From contig NZ_CP019334.1 in the NCBI RefSeq assembly GCF_002163675.1, positions 3,701,501-3,765,500 of the forward strand: 64,000 nt of DNA, read 5' to 3'. Positions 9,218-18,031 of the stretch are shown here, piece after piece. How positions within the stretch are numbered: position 1 is the stretch's first letter; every line of letters begins with the position of its first letter. The translations under genes and the position numbers were made by a program. The notes beneath the pieces are model-generated. The model made no database searches and was not told the DNA's origin. It saw nothing but the letters and a program-made list of their open reading frames with translations. Source of the DNA: Polaribacter sp. SA4-12 (GTDB lineage Bacteria; Bacteroidota; Bacteroidia; Flavobacteriales; Flavobacteriaceae).

Positions 9218-10315
9218 TTAATTTTTTATAGTCCGAATTGGAATTTGAACATTAAAAGATTGAAGCACACCTTTACTATCTTTTACGTCAGAAGCACAAA
9301 CAAGTACTTTTGGAATTCCATTTTCCAAATAAACTTGGGGGCGTTCTAAATTAGCTACTTTTTGAACCGTTCCATCTTCCCATTTAATTTCTAATTTTGA
9401 AACCAATGCATTTTTAGATAATGTCCAATCAAATCCATCTTCAGATTCAAATAAAACCAACGCCATACCTGCATCTGTAAATGCTCCATGCATATCTTTT
9501 AAAATTGCTCTATATTTTCCAGCTTCATACCAAATAAAAGGATCTTCAGCAGGAAAATCGTGTCCTTTAGCTAGAAAAATTGGTTTGTCGTGTTTTATAA
9601 ATGGTCCTGTAGGGTTATCAGATGTTGCTACACAATGCACTACCGGACCTCCCCAAATACCGGGCTTCTTTTTACCCACAGCCTTATATACCATCAAATA
9701 AACACCATCAGGTCTTTTGGTAATTGATGGATTATTCACCAATAGCGCATCAATAGCAGTGCTATCCTTACTCACATCAATTAATGGTTTATCAAAACGT
9801 TTCCAAGGTCCGTTTGGGTTCTCGGCAACTGCTACACCTATTCTTGCATTATTTCTATGAATAGGGTTTAGTTTTATTTCTCCAGGCTCTCCAAATACTT
9901 TTCCGTCACCTGTATTTCCCATATAATATAAATAATATTTATTGCCGTATTTGTGAACTGTAGGATTGTGTGTACATAAACCATCCCACAATTTTGAATC
10001 TCGAATTCCCAAAGCAATATCTTTAAACTTAAATGGTCCAAAAGGACTTTCTGCAACAGCGTGTGCTATTTCAGAATGTGTAGCCCAAGCCCAACCTAAA
10101 TCTTTTTTCCATCGAGAATAAAACATATGATACAAACCATCATCTCCTTTTGTAATGGAACCTCCCCAAACACTCATTGTATCACTTTCAAATTTAGACT
10201 GAAGCTTAACTTCTCCTAATTCAATTTTATAATCTGATTTTTTTATTTCTACAGTTTTTTTTGGCTGTACTTTACAAGAGATTAACGCCATTAACAATAT
10301 TAAACAATACCTCAT
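9218..10315 (-). CDS. Beta-propeller glycosidase-like lipoprotein (GH43/GH32/GH117-like), paralogue 2
   Basis: This 365-residue protein has a lipoprotein signal (cysteine in ALISCKV) and repeated blade motifs of a five-bladed propeller glycosidase: WGGSITKGDDGLYHMFY, THNPTVHKYGNKYYLYY, NPSITKRPDGVYLMVY and AEDPFIWYEAGKYRAIL. The acidic residues in GDDG and AEDP are candidate catalytic or substrate-binding positions. The fold is shared by GH32, GH43, GH62, GH68 and GH117, and I cannot place it in one family. It is a close tandem paralogue of 10323-11429, and about 115 C-terminal residues are essentially identical. The gene lies near the end of the LacI-linked operon. It is probably a periplasmic exo-glycosidase on oligosaccharides produced by the GH16/GH2 enzymes of that operon. 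Confidence 0.8.
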   Translation of the reverse strand: MRYCLILLMALISCKVQPKKTVEIKKSDYKIELGEVKLQSKFESDTMSVWGGSITKGDDGLYHMFYSRWKKDLGWAWATHSEIAHAVAESPFGPFKFKDIALGIRDSKLWDGLCTHNPTVHKYGNKYYLYYMGNTGDGKVFGEPGEIKLNPIHRNNARIGVAVAENPNGPWKRFDKPLIDVSKDSTAIDALLVNNPSITKRPDGVYLMVYKAVGKKKPGIWGGPVVHCVATSDNPTGPFIKHDKPIFLAKGHDFPAEDPFIWYEAGKYRAILKDMHGAFTDAGMALVLFESEDGFDWTLSKNALVSKLEIKWEDGTVQKVANLERPQVYLENGIPKVLVCASDVKDSKGVLQSFNVQIPIRTIKN

Positions 10316-10322
10316 AATTTTA

Positions 10323-11429
10323 TTATTTTTTTATAGATTTAATTGGAATTTGAACATTAAAGGATTGAAGTACACCTTTACTATCTTTTACGTCAGAAGC
10401 ACAAACAAGTACTTTTGGAATTCCATTTTCCAAATAAACTTGGGGGCGTTCTAAATTAGCTACTTTTTGAACCGTTCCATCTTCCCATTTAATTTCTAAT
10501 TTTGAAACCAATGCATTTTTAGATAATGTCCAATCAAATCCATCTTCAGATTCAAATAAAACCAACGCCATACCAGCATCTGTAAATGCTCCGTGCATAT
10601 CTTTTAAAATTGCTCTATATTTTCCAGCTTCATACCAAATAAAAGGATCTTCAGCAGGGAAATCGTGTCCTTTAGCTAGAAAAATTGGTTTATCGTATTT
10701 TATAAATGGACCCGTTGGGCTGTCTGAAGTTGCTACACAATGCACTACTGGACCTCCCCAAAGTCCTTTTTTCTTTTTACCTACTGCCTTATATACCATC
10801 AAATAGCCACCATCTGGTCTTTTAGTAATTGATGGGTTACTCACCATTAAAGCATCAATATCTGTACTATCTTTACTAACATCAATTAATGGTTTATCAA
10901 AACGTTTCCAAGGTCCGTTTGGATTATCAGCAACTGCAACACCTATTCGCTGATTATTTCTATGAATAGGGTTTAGTTTTATTGCTCCTGGCTCTCCAAA
11001 TACTTTTCCATCACCAGTATTTCCCATATAATACAGGTAATATTTATTGCCATATTTTTGAACCGTAGGATTGTGTGTACACAAACCGTCCCAAAATTTT
11101 GAATCTCGAATCTCTAAAGCAACATCCTTATACTTAAATGGTCCAAAAGGACTTTCTGCAACTGCGTGTGCTATTTCAGAATGTGTAACCCAAGCCCAAC
11201 CTAAATCTTTTTTCCATCGAGAATAAAACATATGATACAGACCATCATCTCCTTTTGTAATAGAACCTCCCCAAATACTCATTGTATCACTCTCAAATTT
11301 TGATAATTGAGAAACTGCTTCCAATTCAATTTTATAATCGTTGTCTAAATTTCTTGCGGTTTTTTTAAGTTCTTTTTTGCAAGAACTTAAAAGAGTAACT
11401 GTAATTAAAATTAATGCTAGGTGCCTCAT
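10323..11429 (-). CDS. Beta-propeller glycosidase-like lipoprotein (GH43/GH32/GH117-like), paralogue 1
   Basis: This 368-residue lipoprotein (cysteine in TLLSSCKK) has the same propeller blades as its neighbour: WGGSITKGDDGLYHMFY, THNPTVQKYGNKYYLYY, NPSITKRPDGGYLMVY and AEDPFIWYEAGKYRAIL. Differences from the copy at 9218 cluster in the signal peptide, the first roughly 50 residues and a few loop positions (for example KKKGLWGG versus KKPGIWGG). From the KGHDFPAEDP segment to near the C-terminus the two are practically identical. The duplication is recent or is kept uniform by gene conversion. It sits 38 bases downstream of the GH16 gene and 7 bases upstream of its twin, so co-transcription is very likely. 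Its activity is not known. Confidence 0.8.
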   Translation of the reverse strand: MRHLALILITVTLLSSCKKELKKTARNLDNDYKIELEAVSQLSKFESDTMSIWGGSITKGDDGLYHMFYSRWKKDLGWAWVTHSEIAHAVAESPFGPFKYKDVALEIRDSKFWDGLCTHNPTVQKYGNKYYLYYMGNTGDGKVFGEPGAIKLNPIHRNNQRIGVAVADNPNGPWKRFDKPLIDVSKDSTDIDALMVSNPSITKRPDGGYLMVYKAVGKKKKGLWGGPVVHCVATSDSPTGPFIKYDKPIFLAKGHDFPAEDPFIWYEAGKYRAILKDMHGAFTDAGMALVLFESEDGFDWTLSKNALVSKLEIKWEDGTVQKVANLERPQVYLENGIPKVLVCASDVKDSKGVLQSFNVQIPIKSIKK

Positions 11430-11467
11430 TGTGTACTATTTTAATTAATGTTTTTTTTAAATTTTTA

Positions 11468-12715
11468 TTACTTTTTGTTATAATATCTAACGTAATCTAC
11501 TTTCATTGAAATGCCATCAATTGCATCCGTTACTGTGCCTGACCATTTTATAATTGCAACACTTAGCCAAATTGGAGTTTCACTAAAACAAAAAGTATTT
11601 TTTTCTCTTCTAATTTCTTTTCCATCAAAGTAAAAAATCAATTCTTGTTCATTCCACTCTAAACCATAAGTGTGATATTCTTCTGCGAAATTGTAATTTT
11701 TTTCAACATCTAATACTGCAATATCTTTCCATACTCCATCTTTTAAATATTGAACTTTATAATCTGAAATTAAACCATACCAATTTCCTTTACCATCTTT
11801 CCAACCATTAACAAACTGTGTAGCTCCTACGGTAATGTTTTCTTCCCATGTAAATTCAACCCATTTTTCACCAGAATTTTGTGTTGTCCAAGAAGAGAAA
11901 GGATTTCCGTCTGTTAAAGAATGTGAGGTGTCTTTTCCTTTAAATGAACCACTTGTTGTTATGCTGATATTGTTACTTTTGGTATAATTCACTAGGCCAG
12001 GAATGTCCGTGTCTGCTGTTGTAGATAATGCATTTGGGTAATTACCATCTTTATTTACACTATAAACTCTAAACTCTCCAAGATTAAATCTTGACTGATT
12101 GTTCGAAATAAATCTTATTTTTTTTGTTTCAATAGGTGTTTCCAGTTGAATAGTGTAATCTGGTTTTGCTCCATAAGTAAAACCTTTATGGTTTGTTTGG
12201 TGTTTCTTTTTACCGTTTTTATCAATTGTAAAATCTGACCATTGGTGAATATTTGTACTCACTTCATTAGGGAAATGACCTTCATTAATATCAATCTCAA
12301 ATCTTTTTCCTTCAGTAGGCTCTGAACCTTTAGTCATTAACCAAAATGAATTATTTGTTGCTTCTGCTGCTGCATATCTATAACGACATTCAAAATATCC
12401 GTATTTAAATCTTTTTTTTGTCCAAATATTACCAGCGGTCCATTCTTGTCCTCCTTTGTTTTCTTTTCTTGCTTGTAATTCTAAAACGCCATTTTTAACT
12501 ACTGCATTTTCTCTCCACCTACTACATAAAATATGTCCACTTGGACCATTTTGTGACACCCATTTTTCATCTAATTTTTCATTGTTATAATCAAATTCAT
12601 CATTCCAAACCAACTTCCATTCGTTTAGATTGATTTTATTTGAATTTTGTTGAGCATCAACTTTTAGAAAATTAAAGACTAAAAATATTGTTACTATTAT
12701 AATTCTTAATTTCAT
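11468..12715 (-). CDS. GH16 glycanase with a discoidin-like domain inserted in the catalytic fold
   Basis: This 415-residue protein has a signal peptide (about 1-21, ending VDAQ). GH16 enzymes hydrolyse internal beta-linkages of agars, porphyrans, carrageenans and laminarins with retention. The catalytic motif reads EIDINEG: Glu140 nucleophile, Asp142, Glu145 acid/base. The GH16 sequence then breaks at about residue 180. About 160 residues resembling an F5/8-type (discoidin, CBM32-like) beta-sandwich follow, for example KKIRFISNNQSRFNLGEFRVY, SLTDGNPFSSWTTQNSGEKW and YKVQYLKDGVWKDI. GH16 resumes at about 345 with YHTYGLEWNEQELIFYFDGK and ends in VDYVRYYNKK. It is therefore a domain insertion, not a C-terminal appendage. 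It is co-operonic with the GH2 upstream. Confidence 0.88.
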   Translation of the reverse strand: MKLRIIIVTIFLVFNFLKVDAQQNSNKINLNEWKLVWNDEFDYNNEKLDEKWVSQNGPSGHILCSRWRENAVVKNGVLELQARKENKGGQEWTAGNIWTKKRFKYGYFECRYRYAAAEATNNSFWLMTKGSEPTEGKRFEIDINEGHFPNEVSTNIHQWSDFTIDKNGKKKHQTNHKGFTYGAKPDYTIQLETPIETKKIRFISNNQSRFNLGEFRVYSVNKDGNYPNALSTTADTDIPGLVNYTKSNNISITTSGSFKGKDTSHSLTDGNPFSSWTTQNSGEKWVEFTWEENITVGATQFVNGWKDGKGNWYGLISDYKVQYLKDGVWKDIAVLDVEKNYNFAEEYHTYGLEWNEQELIFYFDGKEIRREKNTFCFSETPIWLSVAIIKWSGTVTDAIDGISMKVDYVRYYNKK

Positions 12716-12716
12716 A

Positions 12717-15700
12717 TTAATTTGCTTTAGTTATAGCAGACCAACTCCCTTTTTGACCTTTAATTTCTCGTTGAATTTGGAAATAAATTACATTTTCATT
12801 ATTTATATCAATAGTCATCATTCCTCTAACATTAGATCTAAACTCTTTGTTTAAAGCTTCTTTTGAAGTACCATATTTTACATTGTAAAAAGTGTCTTCA
12901 AATTCACTTGTATAGCCAATAACTACTTTGTTGTCTGTAATAAAAGCCTCCCAAATTTTAGGTGCTAATGGTTTACTATTTGGTGTTCCTTTAATTGTAT
13001 TTGGTGCTGTACTTTCTCCTTTAGTGTTTAAAGCTATTACGCTAAAACTATATTCTTTGTTGTTAGACAGACCTCCAACTTCAATAGCATTGGTAATAGT
13101 TTTAAATGATTCTATAGTTTCATTATTGTCATTTGAATAACGCACTAAATATTCAGTAGCTCCGGGAACTTCTTGAAACAAAACCCTTACCGATTTATCA
13201 CCTAAATCTATTCCTGTAATAACTGGAGAATTTGGCACTGAAAATGGTATTACCTTTTCATATCTCACATAACCTGTTGGACTCACTAATTGAATTCTTA
13301 AATCCAATAACTCACTCGGTAATTTCCCCCAAGAAATTTCACCTTTCCAAACTTTATCTGTTGGGTTAATGTTTGGTAAATCTTGAGATTTATTTTCAAT
13401 TATAGTTCCATCTAAACTTCTAAAGTTCCATTTTAATTTATAGCCTGTTAAGCCATAACTTGGATAATCGTTTACCCCTCTAACAGGAATTTCAATTACT
13501 GCTTTATTGTTTAAAATGTTTAAATTTTTAACTTCAATATCTTTAATTGGGCTAAACTCTTTAGCTACTCTTTCAAACATTCTTCTTTTTTGCCTCCAAA
13601 CATTTATCAATCCCCAAACTCTATTTTCTTCTTGTGAAGTTGCGGCATAACCACTTCTATAATCGTTAAATGTCCACAATGAACCTCCAATAACAAATTC
13701 ATTTTTACTTCTCCAATGTTCATTCCAATCTGAAAATATTTGTTGGTCACCATCTAATGAAGTTGTTGGATATGGGTCAAAACCATATTCTGAAATAAAA
13801 ATTGGTTTTTCTGGCCATTCGCTTCTTAATTTATCAATAATAACTTGTGGTTCACCTTGCCAGCTATACATATTATGCATAATAATATCTACTTCAGTAT
13901 TTGGATCTGTTTCTCGGGTTGCTTCTTCTTTTTGACCACTATTACTAACACAAGTAACCAATCTATTTGGATCCATTTCACGCACATAATCCATTGTTAA
14001 TTTGGCATACTCATTATGATCTGTTAACTCGTTACCAACACTCCAACCAATAATACTTGGGTGATTCCAATCACGCTCTACCATTCCCTTAATCCATTCT
14101 TTGGCTAATGGATAATGAGGTGCGGTAAATTCTGGATTCGTTAAATCACGAACATTTGCTTCTTCGAAAATCAAAATTCCTTTTTTATCACATAATTCAA
14201 TCAGTTTTTCGTTTTGAGTTCCGTGCATAATTCGCATAAAATTAGCACCCGCTTCTTTCATTAAATCAACATCTTTTTCTAACACTTCCAAAGGTTCAGA
14301 AGATCCCCAATATCTATGTTCACTAACACGGTTAAATCCTCCTAAACGAATTGGCTCGCCATTCAATAATAATTTAGAGGCTGTAACTTCAATTTTTCTA
14401 ATTCCGAAATTATCAGTTTTAGTATCTATTTTATTTTCGTTTTCTGTAATAGTAGTTTCTAAACTGTATAATTCTGGGTGATCAAAATGCCATAATTTAA
14501 CATCTTTAGCTTCCAAATTTCCTTCTAAAATTTCATCCACAATTTTATTAGCTGCTACTTCCGCCGTTTTATTTAGTTCTACTAACTTTCCATTTTTTGA
14601 AATTACGGAATGGATTGAAATATTTTTAGCTTCTGATGAATTGTTCTCTAACCTTACTTTTAATTTAAAGCTTGCTGTTCCTTTTTCTAAATCTGGAGTT
14701 GCGTGAATGTATTGATTATTAATTCTAACGTCGTTATTCTTTACCAAATGAACATCTCTAATAATTCCTCCCCAATTCCAAGTTGCTCCAACAATAAAAT
14801 TATTATCTACTTCAACAGCTAAAACATTAGACTTTTTAAAATTTAATTGGTCTCCAACTTCAAATTCAAAAGGTGTAAACCCACCTTGATGACGACCTAT
14901 AAATTCTCCATTTAAATAAACTTTAGCTACGTGATAAACACCATCAAATTGTAATCTATACTTATTATTAGTACTTGTTTTCCAATCTTTAGGCAGTTCA
15001 AATTCTTTTCTATACCAACCTAAACCATTGTAATTTGAATAGGAATTTAACATTCCCCAATGTCCAGGAACTTTTAAATTATGCCAATCTGAATCATTGT
15101 ATTCTGGTAAATAAACTTGTTCTGGTTGTTTTTTCGCTTCATTATAATTTTCTTCAGAAATTGGTCTAAACAATACAGTGTTAGCTGCTACTTGACCATC
15201 AGTAATTGCTGTAACTTCTACATAATTATCATTAGCTGCATTAAACTTAAAAATTCCTAAACTAATCCACTGACCACAATTAATTCTTTGACTCAAATAT
15301 TTTGGAGTTTTCCCTTCTGAATGATTTACATTTACCTGCACTGTCATATGTGTTGCAAAAGGAGCAATCACTAAAGCTTCATAATAACCTGTTTTAGTAA
15401 TATTTGGTTTAAAACGGACATAATTTTCCGCTGTTTCATTTTCTTTAAACCAACGGACTAAATAGTTGTCTCCATAAAAAACGGATCCTCTTTCTCCAAC
15501 TTTTTTTACTGCCCAATTTCCTTTTACTTCAATATGCTTCTCGTTGCTACTTTCAATAACAATATCTGTTGATTGTACTTGAATGTTCAATGGATTTGAC
15601 CCCATCCCATAAATGGTATTGAATTTCCAATCACCATTTAAGGTTGCTGTGTTTTCTGAAGTAGTTTCAAGTATTTTAACTTTTTTTAGTGCTGAATTAC

Positions 15701-15749
15701 ACGCTATTAAACTACTAATGATTACTATGGATAAAAATATTTTTCTCAT
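12717..15749 (-). CDS. GH2 beta-glycosidase with inserted golvesin/Xly-like domain
   Basis: This is a 1010-residue lipoprotein (cysteine in SLIACNSA) of the GH2 family, which includes beta-galactosidases and beta-glucuronidases. The first GH2 strand (ATLNGDWKFN, about 35-45) is separated from the rest of the sugar-binding domain (WYRKEFELP, about 250) by an insert. The insert (about 60-205) resembles the golvesin/xanthan lyase accessory domain (VRFKPNITKTGYYEALVIAP ... VEVTAI). The catalytic barrel carries HPSIIGWSVGNELTD with acid/base Glu574 and IFISEYGFDP with nucleophile Glu654. Residues about 830-920 look like a fibronectin type III domain (GATEYLVRYSNDN ... NKEYSFSVIALNTKGES). Two bases separate it from the FAD gene upstream. 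Probably an exo-beta-galactosidase-type enzyme in the periplasm; the sugar is inferred. Confidence 0.9.
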   Translation of the reverse strand: MRKIFLSIVIISSLIACNSALKKVKILETTSENTATLNGDWKFNTIYGMGSNPLNIQVQSTDIVIESSNEKHIEVKGNWAVKKVGERGSVFYGDNYLVRWFKENETAENYVRFKPNITKTGYYEALVIAPFATHMTVQVNVNHSEGKTPKYLSQRINCGQWISLGIFKFNAANDNYVEVTAITDGQVAANTVLFRPISEENYNEAKKQPEQVYLPEYNDSDWHNLKVPGHWGMLNSYSNYNGLGWYRKEFELPKDWKTSTNNKYRLQFDGVYHVAKVYLNGEFIGRHQGGFTPFEFEVGDQLNFKKSNVLAVEVDNNFIVGATWNWGGIIRDVHLVKNNDVRINNQYIHATPDLEKGTASFKLKVRLENNSSEAKNISIHSVISKNGKLVELNKTAEVAANKIVDEILEGNLEAKDVKLWHFDHPELYSLETTITENENKIDTKTDNFGIRKIEVTASKLLLNGEPIRLGGFNRVSEHRYWGSSEPLEVLEKDVDLMKEAGANFMRIMHGTQNEKLIELCDKKGILIFEEANVRDLTNPEFTAPHYPLAKEWIKGMVERDWNHPSIIGWSVGNELTDHNEYAKLTMDYVREMDPNRLVTCVSNSGQKEEATRETDPNTEVDIIMHNMYSWQGEPQVIIDKLRSEWPEKPIFISEYGFDPYPTTSLDGDQQIFSDWNEHWRSKNEFVIGGSLWTFNDYRSGYAATSQEENRVWGLINVWRQKRRMFERVAKEFSPIKDIEVKNLNILNNKAVIEIPVRGVNDYPSYGLTGYKLKWNFRSLDGTIIENKSQDLPNINPTDKVWKGEISWGKLPSELLDLRIQLVSPTGYVRYEKVIPFSVPNSPVITGIDLGDKSVRVLFQEVPGATEYLVRYSNDNNETIESFKTITNAIEVGGLSNNKEYSFSVIALNTKGESTAPNTIKGTPNSKPLAPKIWEAFITDNKVVIGYTSEFEDTFYNVKYGTSKEALNKEFRSNVRGMMTIDINNENVIYFQIQREIKGQKGSWSAITKAN

Positions 15750-15751
15750 AA

Positions 15752-18031
15752 TTAGCTACATAAAATTTCAAAAATAGATGCCGGAACATTTTCTGATGGA
15801 TGTTCAACTTCTATTATTATTCCTTTTGTTATTATTTTTGAATCAAACTTCCAAGTATTTATGGTTTGATAATTCCCTTCTTTTTGAACTAATACTGTTC
15901 CGTTTAAATCTTTAATTGTATACTTTCTCACACAAAACGGGGCCACTTCTTCTGGATGTCCCATTAAAGTAGATTCTAGCGGATGATCGTAATCTGGATC
16001 TAAAAACAACTTAATTTCTGAAAGCTCTTTTTCTGAATCCCATTCAATTTTTAAACTTGGTTTTTTATCTTCTAAACTAGCACTCCAAGCATTTACAGTT
16101 CCCCAAGGACGTACATATCCATTTCCAATATTTGAACTATCAAAAGCTTCAATTGCAGGAGAAATTTCCATTGCTATATTCTGACCTTCAGGTCTACGTT
16201 GAGGAATCCAAAACTCAAATGTATCAACACCAATTCCGTCTGGAGGTGTTTGTTTTCCGTTATTTGAAACCGCTTTATTTACACCATTGAATACAGATAA
16301 AACACCAGAATAGCGCTTGTTACTATTTTTAAAATACACTTTTTTATTAGACATAAATGTCACAAAAGCATACTGATTTTTAGCTACCGAACCAATAAAT
16401 TCAAACTCAACTTCTTGTTCTCCTTTTTTAATATTAATGATTTGCTTTTCGATAATTACCTCTGGAGCGTAATTTTTAGACCTTTCTGAAGTTCGTAACT
16501 GAACTTCTATTTTAGTGTCTTCGTCTGCTTTTACTAATACCTTAAACTTGTACTTTTCACTTGCTTTAAAAGGCAATAATTGCGCTGCCGAAGTAGCGAG
16601 ACTTGTCCATTCTCCATCAAAAGGAATTTCACTTAATTTCAAATTTGATGAACTTGTTATACTTGCCTCATTTACTAAATTACTTTCTTGTTGAATTGGA
16701 ATACTAGGAATACTTTGCCCTACTAAATTTAATTCATTTTGTAGTGTTTTAAGCAATCCGTTATCTAAAATATCTGCAGGGTTTACATTGTTTTCAATAC
16801 AAACGGCAGCTGCCATTCCAACAGCTTGCGCACACAATCCTGTTGTTGCCATAACTCTTGTAGAGCCAAAAGCAACGTGCGTAGCACTTATAATTCTTCC
16901 TGCTAAAAACAGATTATCAATATCTTTACTTACAAACGAGCGATAAGGAATTTGATATACTCCTTTTGAATGCCATTGCGTACAAGCAGACAATTTACTA
17001 TAAACTCCTTCTGCAGGATGTAAATCAATTGCCCAACCACCGTGAGCAATAGCATCATCAAATTTAGTTTGCCCTAAAACATCTTGTTGTTTCATCATAT
17101 ACAAACCTTCAAAACGACGACTTTCTCGTTTTCCAGGAACGGTTCCAACCCATTCCAATGTCATATTATCTACATCTTCAAACTCTCCAGAATTTTTAAT
17201 ATAATCCCAAACTCCGTAAATTACTTTCCAAAGTTCATATTTAATTTCTTCGGTATCGTGAATGGTATCTCCATCTCCACCATATTCAAACCACCAAAAA
17301 CGACAACCTTTATCATCTTTTCCAATAGCCTTATAACGCGGTATTTTTTTGATGTCTTTCAATGCAAATTCTGGCGCTACAAACTTTACAGGCTTGTCTG
17401 TATTCTTGCTATAAAAATACATAGAGTGTCCTAATAATTCTCCGTACGATTTATCTGGCGCAAATAATTCTCCAAATTCTTCTTTGCTTTCTGCCCCCAT
17501 TCTAAATGAAGCTCCAGCTTTAAAAGCTACAATTCCATCACCTGAAGCATCACAAAATAATGGTGCATTTATAACGTACTCTGTACAATTTTGAGGATTG
17601 AATGCTTTAACCGATTCAATTTTAGTATCACCAGATTTTGAAACATCATACACACTTGTGTTTAATAATAATGTGATGTTTTTTTCATTCAAAACTTTTT
17701 CTAATAAAACTGTATCAAAAATTACAGCATTTCCTTCTTTGTTTCTATATAAATTTTCAACTAAAATTTCATCCATTACACCACCTTCACGAGACCAACG
17801 ATTGTTGTTCCCCATATGCGAAGTTGCTCCTAATATCCATAATCTAACTTCTGAAGAAGCATTTCCTCCAAGTACTGGTCTATCTTGCACCAACACCGTT
17901 TTAGTTCCTTTTCTTGCTGCGGTAATTGCTGCACAAACTCCTGCTGTACCTCCACCAATAACTACAAACTCACTTTGTAATTCTTCAACCTTATTAGATC
18001 TTACCTCCTTGTTAAACCCCTTAACTAACAT
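15752..18031 (-). CDS. FAD-dependent oxidoreductase with C-terminal beta-sandwich extensions
   Basis: This 759-residue protein begins with a dinucleotide-binding fold: FVVIGGGTAGVCAAITAARKG is the GxGxxG FAD motif at about residues 26-46. RPVLGGNASSEVRLW and the later NLFLAGRIISATHVAFGSTRVM complete an FAD_oxidored-type core (to about 430). The remaining 300 residues are beta-rich and look like one or two carbohydrate-binding-type sandwiches (LKIEWDSEKELSEIKLFLDPDYDHP). There is no signal peptide, so the enzyme should be cytoplasmic. It overlaps the symporter gene by 7 bases, implying tight co-expression and a role on the imported sugar. Oxidation of a sugar or an oxidative eliminative cleavage are both conceivable; no reaction can be assigned. 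Confidence 0.85.
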   Translation of the reverse strand: MLVKGFNKEVRSNKVEELQSEFVVIGGGTAGVCAAITAARKGTKTVLVQDRPVLGGNASSEVRLWILGATSHMGNNNRWSREGGVMDEILVENLYRNKEGNAVIFDTVLLEKVLNEKNITLLLNTSVYDVSKSGDTKIESVKAFNPQNCTEYVINAPLFCDASGDGIVAFKAGASFRMGAESKEEFGELFAPDKSYGELLGHSMYFYSKNTDKPVKFVAPEFALKDIKKIPRYKAIGKDDKGCRFWWFEYGGDGDTIHDTEEIKYELWKVIYGVWDYIKNSGEFEDVDNMTLEWVGTVPGKRESRRFEGLYMMKQQDVLGQTKFDDAIAHGGWAIDLHPAEGVYSKLSACTQWHSKGVYQIPYRSFVSKDIDNLFLAGRIISATHVAFGSTRVMATTGLCAQAVGMAAAVCIENNVNPADILDNGLLKTLQNELNLVGQSIPSIPIQQESNLVNEASITSSSNLKLSEIPFDGEWTSLATSAAQLLPFKASEKYKFKVLVKADEDTKIEVQLRTSERSKNYAPEVIIEKQIINIKKGEQEVEFEFIGSVAKNQYAFVTFMSNKKVYFKNSNKRYSGVLSVFNGVNKAVSNNGKQTPPDGIGVDTFEFWIPQRRPEGQNIAMEISPAIEAFDSSNIGNGYVRPWGTVNAWSASLEDKKPSLKIEWDSEKELSEIKLFLDPDYDHPLESTLMGHPEEVAPFCVRKYTIKDLNGTVLVQKEGNYQTINTWKFDSKIITKGIIIEVEHPSENVPASIFEILCS

